Assembly (NCBI RefSeq): GCF_000720115.1
Contig: NZ_JOIR01000006.1
Coordinates: 1-64,000 of the forward strand
Length of the DNA stretch: 64,000 nucleotides
Reading direction: 5' to 3'
Source: Streptomyces sp. NRRL F-2580
GTDB taxonomy: Bacteria; Actinomycetota; Actinomycetes; Streptomycetales; Streptomycetaceae
Position numbers and translations under genes: made by a program. Under the pieces are notes generated by a model. It saw only the letters and a list, made by a program, of their open reading frames with translations, did not search any database and was not told the origin of the DNA. Below, one piece after another: positions 1 to 7,234 of the stretch (positions within the stretch are counted from its first letter, which is position 1; each line of letters begins with the position of its first letter).

Positions 1-31
1 GAGTGGGGTGGGGCGGGCGGGGCGGGGGGGG
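1..31. repeat. G-rich low-complexity tract, possible G-quadruplex
   Basis: The first 31 bases are almost pure G on the plus strand. Five G-runs of three or more (5-8, 10-13, 15-17, 19-22, 24-31) are separated by single T or C bases. This layout fits an intramolecular G-quadruplex with one-base loops. On the minus strand it would translate as a proline run at the end of the neighbouring gene fragment. Confidence 0.6.
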
Positions 32-208
32 CCAGTCGTGCACCTTGGGGGCGCGCGCCCCGCGCAGCATGCCGTCCAGCTCGTCGCGCTCGAACGCCTT
101 CGGGCGGCAGATCAGGATCGCCAGCAGTCTCGCCGCGGTGTCGTCCGTCTCCCAGAGCCGGCGCGCGAGGTCCTGCTGCGTCTTCCGTCCGTCCGTGCGG
201 GATGCAGC
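29..208 (-). pseudogene. Fragment of a DNA alkylation repair (AlkD-like) protein
   Basis: Read on the minus strand in the frame whose codon occupies 44-46, this gives about 55 residues including LARRLWETDDTAARLL, ICRPKAFERDELDGML and APKVHDW. I recognise these from memory as an internal part of actinobacterial DNA alkylation repair (HEAT-repeat, AlkD-like) enzymes, which are usually over 200 residues. The frame is closed upstream by TAG at 209-211, so the N-terminal part is missing. Downstream of the Trp it runs straight into a proline-only stretch from the G-rich tract instead of the expected continuation. It therefore looks broken at both ends, although the far side lies outside the window. 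Confidence 0.5.
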
Positions 209-279
209 CTACGGCGCGTGGTGGGCCGGGGCGAGCGGCCCGTCCGTACGCACGCGGACGGGTCGCGCGCCCCCGTGCG

Positions 280-612
280 TCACACACCCTGGGTGTCGGC
301 CGCGGGGCGCGGTTCGCGGCGCTTCGCCCACAGGGTCGGGCCGCCACCGGGCAGCCGGACCTCCTCGCGCACGGTGAAGCCGAAGTGTTCGTAGAAGGGG
401 AGGTTGGACGCCTTGGAGGACTCCAGGCAGGCGGGCAGGCCCGCCGCGTCGGCCTTGGCCAGGCCCGAGCGCAGCAGTGCGGCTCCCTGGCCCGTGCCCT
501 GGGCGGCGGGGTCGGCGCCGATCACCGCGAGGTACCAGTGCGGTTCCTGGGGGGTGCTGCGCGGCCGCCTCGACCGCGGCCCCGAACAGCTCGGCGCGGT
601 CGGCACCGGCAC
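280..612 (-). pseudogene. Broken GNAT acetyltransferase
   Basis: The C-terminal half of a GNAT N-acetyltransferase is clear: PHWYLAVIGADP, the acetyl-CoA loop region QGTGQGAALLRSGL, and the final SNLPFYEHFGFTV. It ends at TGA 280-282. Upstream of about 550 the expected continuation (RAELFGAAVEAAAQ) lies in another minus-strand frame, so there is a frameshift. The remaining N-terminal half is absent and its place is taken by tandem repeats. No convincing start codon or ribosome binding site is visible. Together with the fragment at 29-208 this marks a decayed stretch. A complete but very divergent gene is unlikely. Confidence 0.6.
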
Positions 613-620
613 CGGCGCCC

Positions 621-662
621 GCCACTCGACACCCGCCACTCGACACCCGGCACCCGGCACCC
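621..662. repeat. Short tandem repeats (14-mer x2 then 7-mer x2)
   Basis: GCCACTCGACACCC occurs at 621-634 and again at 635-648, followed by GGCACCC at 649-655 and 656-662. The array abuts the stop codon of the VOC gene (664) and sits where the GNAT fragment loses its N-terminal half. The word GCCACTCG also forms a tandem array near 27959. Confidence 0.8.
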
Positions 663-663
663 G

Positions 664-1041
664 CTAGTGGCGGACCAGACAGAAGGGGTGCCCCGCCGGG
701 TCCGCGAAGATCCGCCAGCCGCGCCCGCCCGTGTCCCCGTCGAGCAGCGTCGCGCCGGCCGCCAGCACCTGCTCCTGCGCGCGGTCGAGGTCCGGAACGC
801 CGAAGTCCAGGTGGAACTGCTGCGGCCGGGTGGGGTCCGGCCGGCGCGGGGGCAGGTGGTCCGCCGCGCGCTGGAAGGCGAGGACCAGGCCCGACGGCGC
901 GTGCAGCGTCGCCCAGTCCGCGTCGACCGCCCAGCGCCGGTCCGGCTGATTGACGTTCCCGCCCAGCAGGGACCGGTAGAACTCGGCCAGCGCCTGCGGA
1001 TCGGGACAGTCCAGGACCACGCACTGCAGCTCAGCGATCAT
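664..1041 (-). CDS. VOC family protein (glyoxalase/bleomycin resistance fold)
   Basis: This 125-residue protein fits the usual size of single-module VOC proteins. It opens with QCVVLDCPDPQALAEFYRSL, typical of the first beta-alpha-beta module, and has the second-module signature LDFGVPDLDRAQEQVLAAGA followed by a C-terminal DPAGHPFCLV strand carrying the usual metal-ligand region. Members bind a metal and act on small electrophiles or bind drugs; the substrate cannot be read from sequence. It starts 9 bases after the TetR gene stop, so the two are almost certainly co-transcribed from the palindromic operator region at 1708-1753. Confidence 0.85.
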   Translation of the reverse strand: MIAELQCVVLDCPDPQALAEFYRSLLGGNVNQPDRRWAVDADWATLHAPSGLVLAFQRAADHLPPRRPDPTRPQQFHLDFGVPDLDRAQEQVLAAGATLLDGDTGGRGWRIFADPAGHPFCLVRH

Positions 1042-1050
1042 GACCGGATC

Positions 1051-1701
1051 CTAACCGTGGTGCGCGAGGACCGCATCGATCATCCGGCGCGCTACGGCGG
1101 CCAGTTCGGCCTGGTCCGGGGCCACGCGGGAGCGGGCGAGGGCGCCGGCCAGCCGGTCGTACAGGAGCCCGTCCGTCCAGGCGACCAGCAACTCGGCGGC
1201 CTCTTCGGGCCGATCGGCCCCGAGGGCCGCGAGGATGCCCGCGGCCCGGGCCCGGGGCCCCTGCCCCGCCCGGAGGAAATCCGCCTCCAGTGCGGGGTTG
1301 CGGGCCGCCTCCAGGCTGAGTTCGAAGCGGGCCAGCTGGCGCTCGCGCCCCACCGTCAGCCAGCGGTACAGCACCCCGGCCAGCGCGGCAGCGGCCGCGT
1401 CCCGGTCCGCCACCGGGAGCACGGACGGGCTCCCGCCGTCGAGGTCGCCGAGGTCACCGACGTCGCCGAGGTCCAGTTCGGCAAGCCGCTGGTAGCAGGC
1501 GGCGATCAGCGCCGTCCGCGTACGGAAGTAGTACGAGGTGCTGCCCGCGGGCAGCCCGGCCGCGCCGTCGACCGCGCGGTGGGTCAGCCCGCGGAGTCCG
1601 GAGGTGGCGACGAGGCCGATCGCGGTGTCGGCGATCAGGGTCCTGCGGTCCGGGGTGCGTTCGCCCCGACGGGGGGTGGCGGGGGTGGGGGGGGTGGACA
1701 T
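1051..1701 (-). CDS. TetR family transcriptional regulator
   Basis: A 216-residue protein with an N-terminal TetR DNA-binding domain. After a basic leader, DRRTLIADTAIGLVATSGLRG and LTHRAVDGAAGLPAGSTSYYF form the three-helix domain with the characteristic Tyr-Phe end. The C-terminal half is the variable ligand-binding part. It heads a minus-strand pair with the VOC gene and is divergent from the FAD monooxygenase at 1776. Two matching palindromes fill the 70-bp divergent gap, so I infer that it represses both directions and responds to a substrate or product of the monooxygenase. The ATG at 1701 directly follows a GAGTGAGGGG-like purine stretch. Confidence 0.9.
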   Translation of the reverse strand: MSTPPTPATPRRGERTPDRRTLIADTAIGLVATSGLRGLTHRAVDGAAGLPAGSTSYYFRTRTALIAACYQRLAELDLGDVGDLGDLDGGSPSVLPVADRDAAAAALAGVLYRWLTVGRERQLARFELSLEAARNPALEADFLRAGQGPRARAAGILAALGADRPEEAAELLVAWTDGLLYDRLAGALARSRVAPDQAELAAVARRMIDAVLAHHG

Positions 1702-1707
1702 CCCCTC

Positions 1708-1753
1708 ACTCTACAGCTGTAGAGTAAGGGGATCAGGCTCTACACCTGTAGAG
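1708..1753. promoter_or_regulatory. Twin TetR operators in a divergent promoter
   Basis: ACTCTACAGCTGTAGAGT at 1708-1725 is a perfect 18-bp palindrome. CTCTACACCTGTAGAG at 1738-1753 repeats its core with only the two central bases breaking symmetry. The two cores start 29 bp apart and cover the whole region between the TetR start (1701) and the monooxygenase ribosome binding site. They are very probably the sites bound by the adjacent TetR protein. Confidence 0.8.
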
Positions 1754-1775
1754 GAAGGGAAGAGGGGGATGCGTG

Positions 1776-2984
1776 ATGTCGGCACTTCAGCGTGACGCGG
1801 TCGTGGCGGGTGCGGGGATCGGCGGGCTCACCGCGGCCGTGGCCCTGCACCGACGGGGCTGGCGGGTCACCGTCTGCGAGCGGGCGCCCGGACCGACCGC
1901 CGTCGGCGCCGGGATCGTCCTCGCCCCCAACGCCCTGCGCGCCTTCGACGCCATCGGCTTCGACGTCACCCGCGCGGTGGGCCGGGCCGTCCCCGCCGCG
2001 ATGGGCCTGCGCCGCGCGGACGGACGCTGGCTGAGCCGCGCCGACACCGCCGCGCTCGCCGCCCGCTACGGCGGTCCGCCGCTCGCGGTGCACCGCTCGG
2101 CCCTCGCCGACGCCCTGGCCGCCGCGCTCCCCGAAGGCACGATCCGGTACGGCGTCGCGGTCGACTCGGTGGCCGATGCGGACGGGTCCCCGGTGGTCCG
2201 CACCTCCGACGGCGACCTCGGGGGCGCCGATCTGGTGCTGGCCGCCGACGGCATCCACAGCCCGCTCCGGCGCCGGTACTTCCCGGACCACCCCGGCCTC
2301 CGCTACAGCGGGGAGACCGCCTGGCGCACCGTCCTGCCCGCCGCCGAGGACCGCGCCGAAGCGGTCACCGCCGAGACCTGGGGCCGCGGCGAGCGTTTCG
2401 GCGTCGTCCCGCTCGCCGACGGCCGGACGTACGTCTACGCCACCGCCGTCGTCCCCGAGGGCCGCCGCCCCGCCGACGTCCGCACCGAGCTGCTGCGCCG
2501 CTACGGCACCTGGCACGACCCGATCCCGGCCCTGCTGGAGCTGATCGACCCGGCGGCCGTGCTCCAGCACGACCTGTACGACCTGGCGGCCCCGCTCCCC
2601 CGCTTCCACCACGGACGCCTCGCCTGGCTCGGCGACGCCGCCCACGCCATGACGCCCAACCTGGGGCAGGGCGGCTGCCAGGCCATCGAGGACGCCGTTG
2701 TCCTCGCCCACCTGCTGGACAGGGCGCGCGGTACGGACGTGCCGGCCGCTCTCGCCGCCTACAGTGCGGCCCGCTGCGCACGCACCGACGCCATCCGCGT
2801 CCGCGCCCGCCGCGCGGGCCGGATCGCCGTCCTCACCCATCCGGTCGCCGTGGCCGTCCGTGATCTCGCGGTCCGCGCGACCCCGGCCCGTGCCGCGCAC
2901 CGGGCGATGGACGCCCTCTTCGACGGATTCACCCTCCCGGGTGATATGGACAGCGTGCCCGCGGGCGTTGGCACTCGTTGGTGA
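1776..2984 (+). CDS. FAD-dependent monooxygenase
   Basis: A 402-residue class A flavin monooxygenase (PHBH/salicylate-hydroxylase-like). The N-terminal Rossmann motif is AGAGIGGLTAAVALHRRGW, the middle DG motif is LVLAADGIHSPLRRRYFP, and the FAD-ribityl motif is WLGDAAHAMTPNLGQGGCQA. Such enzymes hydroxylate aromatic or polyketide-like substrates with NAD(P)H and O2. I chose ATG 1776, preceded by AGAGGGGG, over the GTG at 1773. It is divergent from the TetR-VOC pair and followed 39 bp later by a Ddn-like reductase on the same strand, so a small redox operon is likely. The substrate is not inferable. Confidence 0.9.
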   Translation: MSALQRDAVVAGAGIGGLTAAVALHRRGWRVTVCERAPGPTAVGAGIVLAPNALRAFDAIGFDVTRAVGRAVPAAMGLRRADGRWLSRADTAALAARYGGPPLAVHRSALADALAAALPEGTIRYGVAVDSVADADGSPVVRTSDGDLGGADLVLAADGIHSPLRRRYFPDHPGLRYSGETAWRTVLPAAEDRAEAVTAETWGRGERFGVVPLADGRTYVYATAVVPEGRRPADVRTELLRRYGTWHDPIPALLELIDPAAVLQHDLYDLAAPLPRFHHGRLAWLGDAAHAMTPNLGQGGCQAIEDAVVLAHLLDRARGTDVPAALAAYSAARCARTDAIRVRARRAGRIAVLTHPVAVAVRDLAVRATPARAAHRAMDALFDGFTLPGDMDSVPAGVGTRW

Positions 2985-3023
2985 GGTTCGTTGACCGTTC
3001 AACGCGAAGGCAGGCGAAACCGC

Positions 3024-3473
3024 ATGACCACCGCCATCGACTGGGACAACCCGACCGACCCGAGGCCGGGAAGCTGGCAGCTTGACCACGTCAAGCAGTA
3101 CGTGGCGTCCAACGGCGCCGAGGGCCACGACTGGAACGGCACCCAGACCCTCCTGCTGACCACCGTCGGCCGGGTCTCGGGCAAGCCCGTGCGCACCCCC
3201 CTCATCTACGGCGAGGCGGACGGCCGCTACCTGCTCGTCGCCTCCAAGGGCGGCGCCCCCGAGCACCCGCTCTGGTTCCGGAACCTGGCCGAACACCCCG
3301 AGGTCCGCATTCAGGTCGGCGCGAAGATCCTTCAGGGCACGGCCCGCACCGCGACCCCCGAGGAGCGCGCCGCGTACTGGCCCGTGATGGTGAAGCACTG
3401 GCCCGCCTACGACGAGTACCAGACCAAGACGGACCGCGAGATCCCGATCGTGGTCATCGAGCCGATCGCGTAG
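3024..3473 (+). CDS. Nitroreductase/quinone reductase family (Ddn-like)
   Basis: A 149-residue protein of the split-barrel family that includes the mycobacterial F420-dependent reductase Ddn. Supporting segments are TVGRVSGKPVRTPLIYGEAD, VASKGGAPEHPLWFRNLAEHP and the C-terminal YDEYQTKTDREIPIVVIEP. Relatives use F420H2 (some bind FMN) to reduce quinones or nitro compounds; actinomycetes make F420. A longer reading from TTG 2991 is possible, but ATG 3024 has GAAGGCAGG in the right place and matches the family N-terminus. It follows the monooxygenase on the same strand and converges with the oxidoreductase at 3484. Confidence 0.85.
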   Translation: MTTAIDWDNPTDPRPGSWQLDHVKQYVASNGAEGHDWNGTQTLLLTTVGRVSGKPVRTPLIYGEADGRYLLVASKGGAPEHPLWFRNLAEHPEVRIQVGAKILQGTARTATPEERAAYWPVMVKHWPAYDEYQTKTDREIPIVVIEPIA

Positions 3474-3483
3474 GCAGCCCCGG

Positions 3484-5049
3484 CTAGTGCCCCAGCACCG
3501 CCATCGCCGCGTTGTGCCCGGGGACCCCGCTGACGCCGCCGCCCCGGACCGCCCCCGCACCGCACAGCAGTACGTTGCGGTGGGCGGTCTCCACGCCCCA
3601 GCGGCCGCCCCCGCCCGAGTCGGCGAAGGGCCAGGACAGGTCGCGGTGGAAGATGTGCCCGCCGGGCAGCCCCAGTTCGCGCTCCAGGTCGAGCGGGGTC
3701 TTCGCCTCGATGCACGGGCGGCCGTCGGCGTCGAAGGCGAGGCAGTCGGTGAGGGGTTCGGCCAGGTGCGCGTCGAGCTGCGCGAGGGTGGCGGTCAGCA
3801 GCACCTCGCGGGCCTGGTTGTTGTCGTGCCCGAACAGCCGGGCGGGGGTGTGCAGGCCGAAGAGGGTCAGCGTCTGGTAGCCCTGCTCCACCAGCTCGGG
3901 TCCGAGGATCGTCGGGTCGGTCAGCGAGTGGCAGTAGATCTCCGAGGGCGGCACGGACGGCAGTTCGCCGGACGCGGCCTCCGCGTGGGCCCGGGCGAGT
4001 TCGGCGTACCCCTCGGCGATGTGGAAGGTGCCGCCGAAGGCCTCGCGCGGGTCCACGGTGGTGTCCCGCAGCCGGGGCAGCCGGCGCAGCAGCATGTTGA
4101 CCTTGAGCTGGGCGCCCTCGGGCGCCTCCTTCGGCGGTTCCTCGCCGAGGAGTTCGGCCAGCGCCCGCGGTGAGGCGTTCACCAGGACCGTACGGCCGAC
4201 GACCCGGCCCTCCCCCCTGGCCGTACGGAAGACCACCTCGGCCGGAGCGGTCCCGTCCGTGTCGATCCGCAGTACCTCGTGGCCGGTGGCGATCTCCGCC
4301 CCGGCGGCCCGCGCGGCGGCCGCGAGGGCGTCCGTCAGGGCGCCCATGCCGCCGACCGGGACGTCCCAGTCCCCCGTCCCGCCGCCGATCACGTGGTAGA
4401 GGAAGCAGCGGTTCTGCGCGAGGGAGGGGTCGTGCGCGTCCGCGAAGGTACCGATCAACCCGTCCGTGAGGACCACCCCGCGGACCAGGTCGTCGGTGAA
4501 GTGCCGCTCCACCGCCTGCCCGAGCGGCTCCTCGAACAGCATCCGCCACGCGGCCTCGTCGTCGATCCGGGCCCGCAGCTCCGCACGGGTGGGCAACGGC
4601 TCGGTCAGGGTGGGGAACACCTTCCGCGCCACCTGCCCGGTGGTCCCGTAGAAGGCGCGCCAGCTCTCGTACTCCCGGTCCGAGCCGGTCAGCCGGGCGA
4701 AGGACTCCCGGGTGCGCTGATCGCCGCCGCCGACGAGCAGTCCGCCGGGCCGGCCGTCGCGTTCGACGGGCGTGTACGAGGAGATCGTCCGCCTGCGCAC
4801 CGCGAACCGCAGGTCCAGGTCGCGCACGATCTTCGCCGGGAGCAGCGAGACGAGGTACGAGTACCGGGAGAGGCGGGCGTCGACGCCGGTGAAGGGCCGG
4901 CTGGAGATGGCCGCTCCGCCCGTGTTCCCGAGCCGTTCCAGGACGAGGACCGATCTGCCCGCCCTGGCCAGGTACGCGGCGGCCACCAGGCCGTTGTGCC
5001 CGCCGCCCACGATCACGTCGTCGTACACGTCCCGCCCGAAGGTCGTCAT
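3484..5049 (-). CDS. NAD(P)/FAD-dependent oxidoreductase (phytoene-desaturase-like)
   Basis: A 521-residue flavoprotein. It opens with VYDDVIVGGGHNGLVAAAYL, the dinucleotide-binding fold with the GGGHNGL variant common to phytoene desaturase and PYROXD2-type proteins. It ends with VLLCGAGAVRGGGVSGVPGH, the conserved C-terminal FAD contact. A true carotenoid function is doubtful because no carotenoid synthesis genes are adjacent. The start is ATG 5047-5049, inside the last codons of the kinase gene (ATGA overlap at 5046-5049), which implies translational coupling. It is the third gene of the MpaB-like, kinase, oxidoreductase operon. The substrate is unknown. Confidence 0.85.
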   Translation of the reverse strand: MTTFGRDVYDDVIVGGGHNGLVAAAYLARAGRSVLVLERLGNTGGAAISSRPFTGVDARLSRYSYLVSLLPAKIVRDLDLRFAVRRRTISSYTPVERDGRPGGLLVGGGDQRTRESFARLTGSDREYESWRAFYGTTGQVARKVFPTLTEPLPTRAELRARIDDEAAWRMLFEEPLGQAVERHFTDDLVRGVVLTDGLIGTFADAHDPSLAQNRCFLYHVIGGGTGDWDVPVGGMGALTDALAAAARAAGAEIATGHEVLRIDTDGTAPAEVVFRTARGEGRVVGRTVLVNASPRALAELLGEEPPKEAPEGAQLKVNMLLRRLPRLRDTTVDPREAFGGTFHIAEGYAELARAHAEAASGELPSVPPSEIYCHSLTDPTILGPELVEQGYQTLTLFGLHTPARLFGHDNNQAREVLLTATLAQLDAHLAEPLTDCLAFDADGRPCIEAKTPLDLERELGLPGGHIFHRDLSWPFADSGGGGRWGVETAHRNVLLCGAGAVRGGGVSGVPGHNAAMAVLGH

Positions 5050-7208
5050 GGCTCTTGGTAACACACCTGGCCGAGCCGCTCCAGACAGTGGGCCTCGTCG
5101 GCGTGGGCCAGCGCCGTGTCGGGATGCTCGTCGCCCAGGGACCGTTCGCGAATGCCGGACAGTTCCCGGTAGATGGGCAGCGCCTCGTCCCAGCGGCCCA
5201 GCCGGCCGAGCCCGACGGCGAGTTCCCGGCGGCTGACCAGGGTGTCCGGGTGCTCGGCGCCGAGCACCTCGGCCCGTACGGCGCCCACCTGCCGGGCCTC
5301 GGCCACCGCCTCCTCCCAGCGCTCCAGGCGGCCCAGGTTGACCCCGAGGACGTGCCGCGCGCGCAGGGTCTCGGGATCGGCGGCCCCGTAGGCGCGGGTG
5401 CGATCGCGGACCAGGGCCCGGAACAGGTCGAGGGCCTGGGCGCTGTTCCCGGTGCGGCCGAGCGCGATGCCGACCTCGTAGCGGGCGGCCAGGGTGTCGG
5501 GGTGGTCGCGGCCGAGTACCCGCTCCCGTACGGCGGCGACCTCGCGGAAGCCGGCCAGGGCCTCCTGCCAGCGCTCCAGGCGGCCGAGCGCGTACGCCGC
5601 CTCGTACCGGGTCAGCAGCGTGTCCGCGTGCTCGGGGCCCAGGACGGCGGACCGGTCGGCGGCGACCGCGACGGCGGTGGCGTGGGCCTCCGCGAACCGG
5701 CCCAGCGCACCCAGGGCGCAGGCCAGGTTGTGGCGGCAGCGCAGGGTGTCGGGGTGGAGCCGGCCCGTGGTCCGTTCACGGGCGACGAGCACCGCCCGGT
5801 AGGTGTCGTACGCCTCCTGGTGGCGACCGAGCCGGCCCAGCTCGTACGCCGTCTCCTGGCGCGCGGCGAGGGTGTCGGCGTGGTCCGGGCCGAGTTCCCG
5901 CGTGCGTCCCTCGGCCACGGCCGTGTACACGGCGAGGGCTTCCTCGGGCCGGCCCGAGCGGCTGAGGGCGTAGGCGCGGGTGTGGCCGGCGGCGAGCGCG
6001 TCGGGGCCGCTCTCCCGGGGGCCGGGGCCGCGGGGGACGCCGTACGCCACGGTCAGGCGCGGGTCCTCGGCGGGCTCGGGGCGGACGATGCGGACGCCGG
6101 GGCCCACGGCGGGCTGCCCGCCGGACGGACGGACGACGGCGTTCCCCCCGCTCGGGCGGAGGACGGGGTGCCCGCCGCTCGGACGGACGGCGGACAGCCC
6201 GCCGCCGGGGCGGGCGGCCGTCCAGGAGCCGGTGAGCACGGCCCATTCGCCGCTCGCGGGGCGGGCGTCGATCCCGGCCTTGCGCCCGGCGGTCATCCCG
6301 CGGGCCCACACCGGAAGGGGGGCCTGGGCGCCGGGCAGCCCGCCCGGTCCCAACCGGGCCTCGACCAGCCGGCGGTGCACGTGGCGGGCGTCCGCGGGCC
6401 GGTCCTCGGGGCGCTTGGCGAGCAGGTCCAGGACCACCCGCTCGAAGGAGGCGGGCAGTTCGGGGCGGTGCTCGCGCAGCGGCACGGGCGGGGTGTCGCG
6501 GTGGCCGACCAGCACCGACCAGGAGTCGCCGAGGTCGAAGGGCGGGGCCCCGGTGGCGATCTCGTAGAGGACGCAGCCGAGGGAGTACAGGTCGCTGCGG
6601 TGGTCGACCTCGCCGCCGGCGATCTGCTCGGGCGACATGTAGTGCGGGGTGCCCATGGCCATGCCGCCGCCGGTCAGCTTGGCGGTGAAGCCGATGTCGT
6701 GGGCGAGGCGGGCGATGCCGAAGTCGCAGATCTTCACGGTGCCGTCGGTGAGCCGCATGATGTTGGCCGGCTTCAGGTCTCGGTGCACGACGCCCTGGTC
6801 GTGGGTGTAGCCGAGGGCGGCGGCCATCTGCTCGGCGATGTCGACGACGACGTCCACGGGGAGCGGACGGGTCGCGTTGTCCTCCAGGAGCTGGCTGAGG
6901 TTGCGGCCTTCGAGCAGCTCCATGACCAGGTAGAGGGGGCCGCCGGCGGCGCTGTCGTCGCCGAAGTCGTGGACGACGGTGACACCGCGGTGCTGGAGGG
7001 AGGCGGCCACGCGCGCCTCGCGCCGGAACCGCTCGCGCAGCACCTGGGTGAAGTGGGCGTCCTGCTCGGCGCCGATCGGCTTGAGGCACTTCACCGCGAC
7101 CTGCCGGCCCAGCGATTCGTCGCGGGCGCGCCACACCTCGCCCATGCCGCCGCGCCCGATCAGATCGAGCGACCGGTACCGGCCCTGGATCAGTCTGGAC
7201 TCCGCCAT
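5046..7208 (-). CDS. Cytosolic Ser/Thr protein kinase with C-terminal TPR array
   Basis: A 720-residue Hanks-type kinase. Gly-rich loop GRGGMGEV at residues 18-25, ATP lysine K40, catalytic HRDLKPAN with D144, DFG at 162-164, and GTPHYMSPEQ ending the activation segment. All catalytic residues are intact. After the kinase domain (to about 275) comes a linker with repeated RPSGG units, then about 300 residues of TPR-like 42-residue units (HPDTLAARYEVGIALGR and similar). There is no transmembrane helix and no PASTA domain, unlike the well-known cell-wall kinases. It is sandwiched in an operon: 26 bp after the MpaB-like gene and overlapping the oxidoreductase start. I infer that the TPRs recruit substrates and that the flanking enzymes may be targets. 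Confidence 0.92.
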   Translation of the reverse strand: MAESRLIQGRYRSLDLIGRGGMGEVWRARDESLGRQVAVKCLKPIGAEQDAHFTQVLRERFRREARVAASLQHRGVTVVHDFGDDSAAGGPLYLVMELLEGRNLSQLLEDNATRPLPVDVVVDIAEQMAAALGYTHDQGVVHRDLKPANIMRLTDGTVKICDFGIARLAHDIGFTAKLTGGGMAMGTPHYMSPEQIAGGEVDHRSDLYSLGCVLYEIATGAPPFDLGDSWSVLVGHRDTPPVPLREHRPELPASFERVVLDLLAKRPEDRPADARHVHRRLVEARLGPGGLPGAQAPLPVWARGMTAGRKAGIDARPASGEWAVLTGSWTAARPGGGLSAVRPSGGHPVLRPSGGNAVVRPSGGQPAVGPGVRIVRPEPAEDPRLTVAYGVPRGPGPRESGPDALAAGHTRAYALSRSGRPEEALAVYTAVAEGRTRELGPDHADTLAARQETAYELGRLGRHQEAYDTYRAVLVARERTTGRLHPDTLRCRHNLACALGALGRFAEAHATAVAVAADRSAVLGPEHADTLLTRYEAAYALGRLERWQEALAGFREVAAVRERVLGRDHPDTLAARYEVGIALGRTGNSAQALDLFRALVRDRTRAYGAADPETLRARHVLGVNLGRLERWEEAVAEARQVGAVRAEVLGAEHPDTLVSRRELAVGLGRLGRWDEALPIYRELSGIRERSLGDEHPDTALAHADEAHCLERLGQVCYQEP

Positions 7209-7234
7209 GTCTTAAAGCCGCCCCCGTTGTCGTG

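Noticed and set aside
1740..3560. A 606-codon minus-strand open frame opposite the FAD monooxygenase
   Set aside because: Antisense to two intact genes, composition-biased, and with no ribosome binding site or domain.
3484..5049. Assignment of the FAD oxidoreductase as a carotenoid (phytoene) desaturase feeding the carotenoid oxygenase at 10981
   Set aside because: No phytoene synthase, GGPP synthase or cyclase is nearby, and the two genes lie in different operons; the flavoprotein family is broad.
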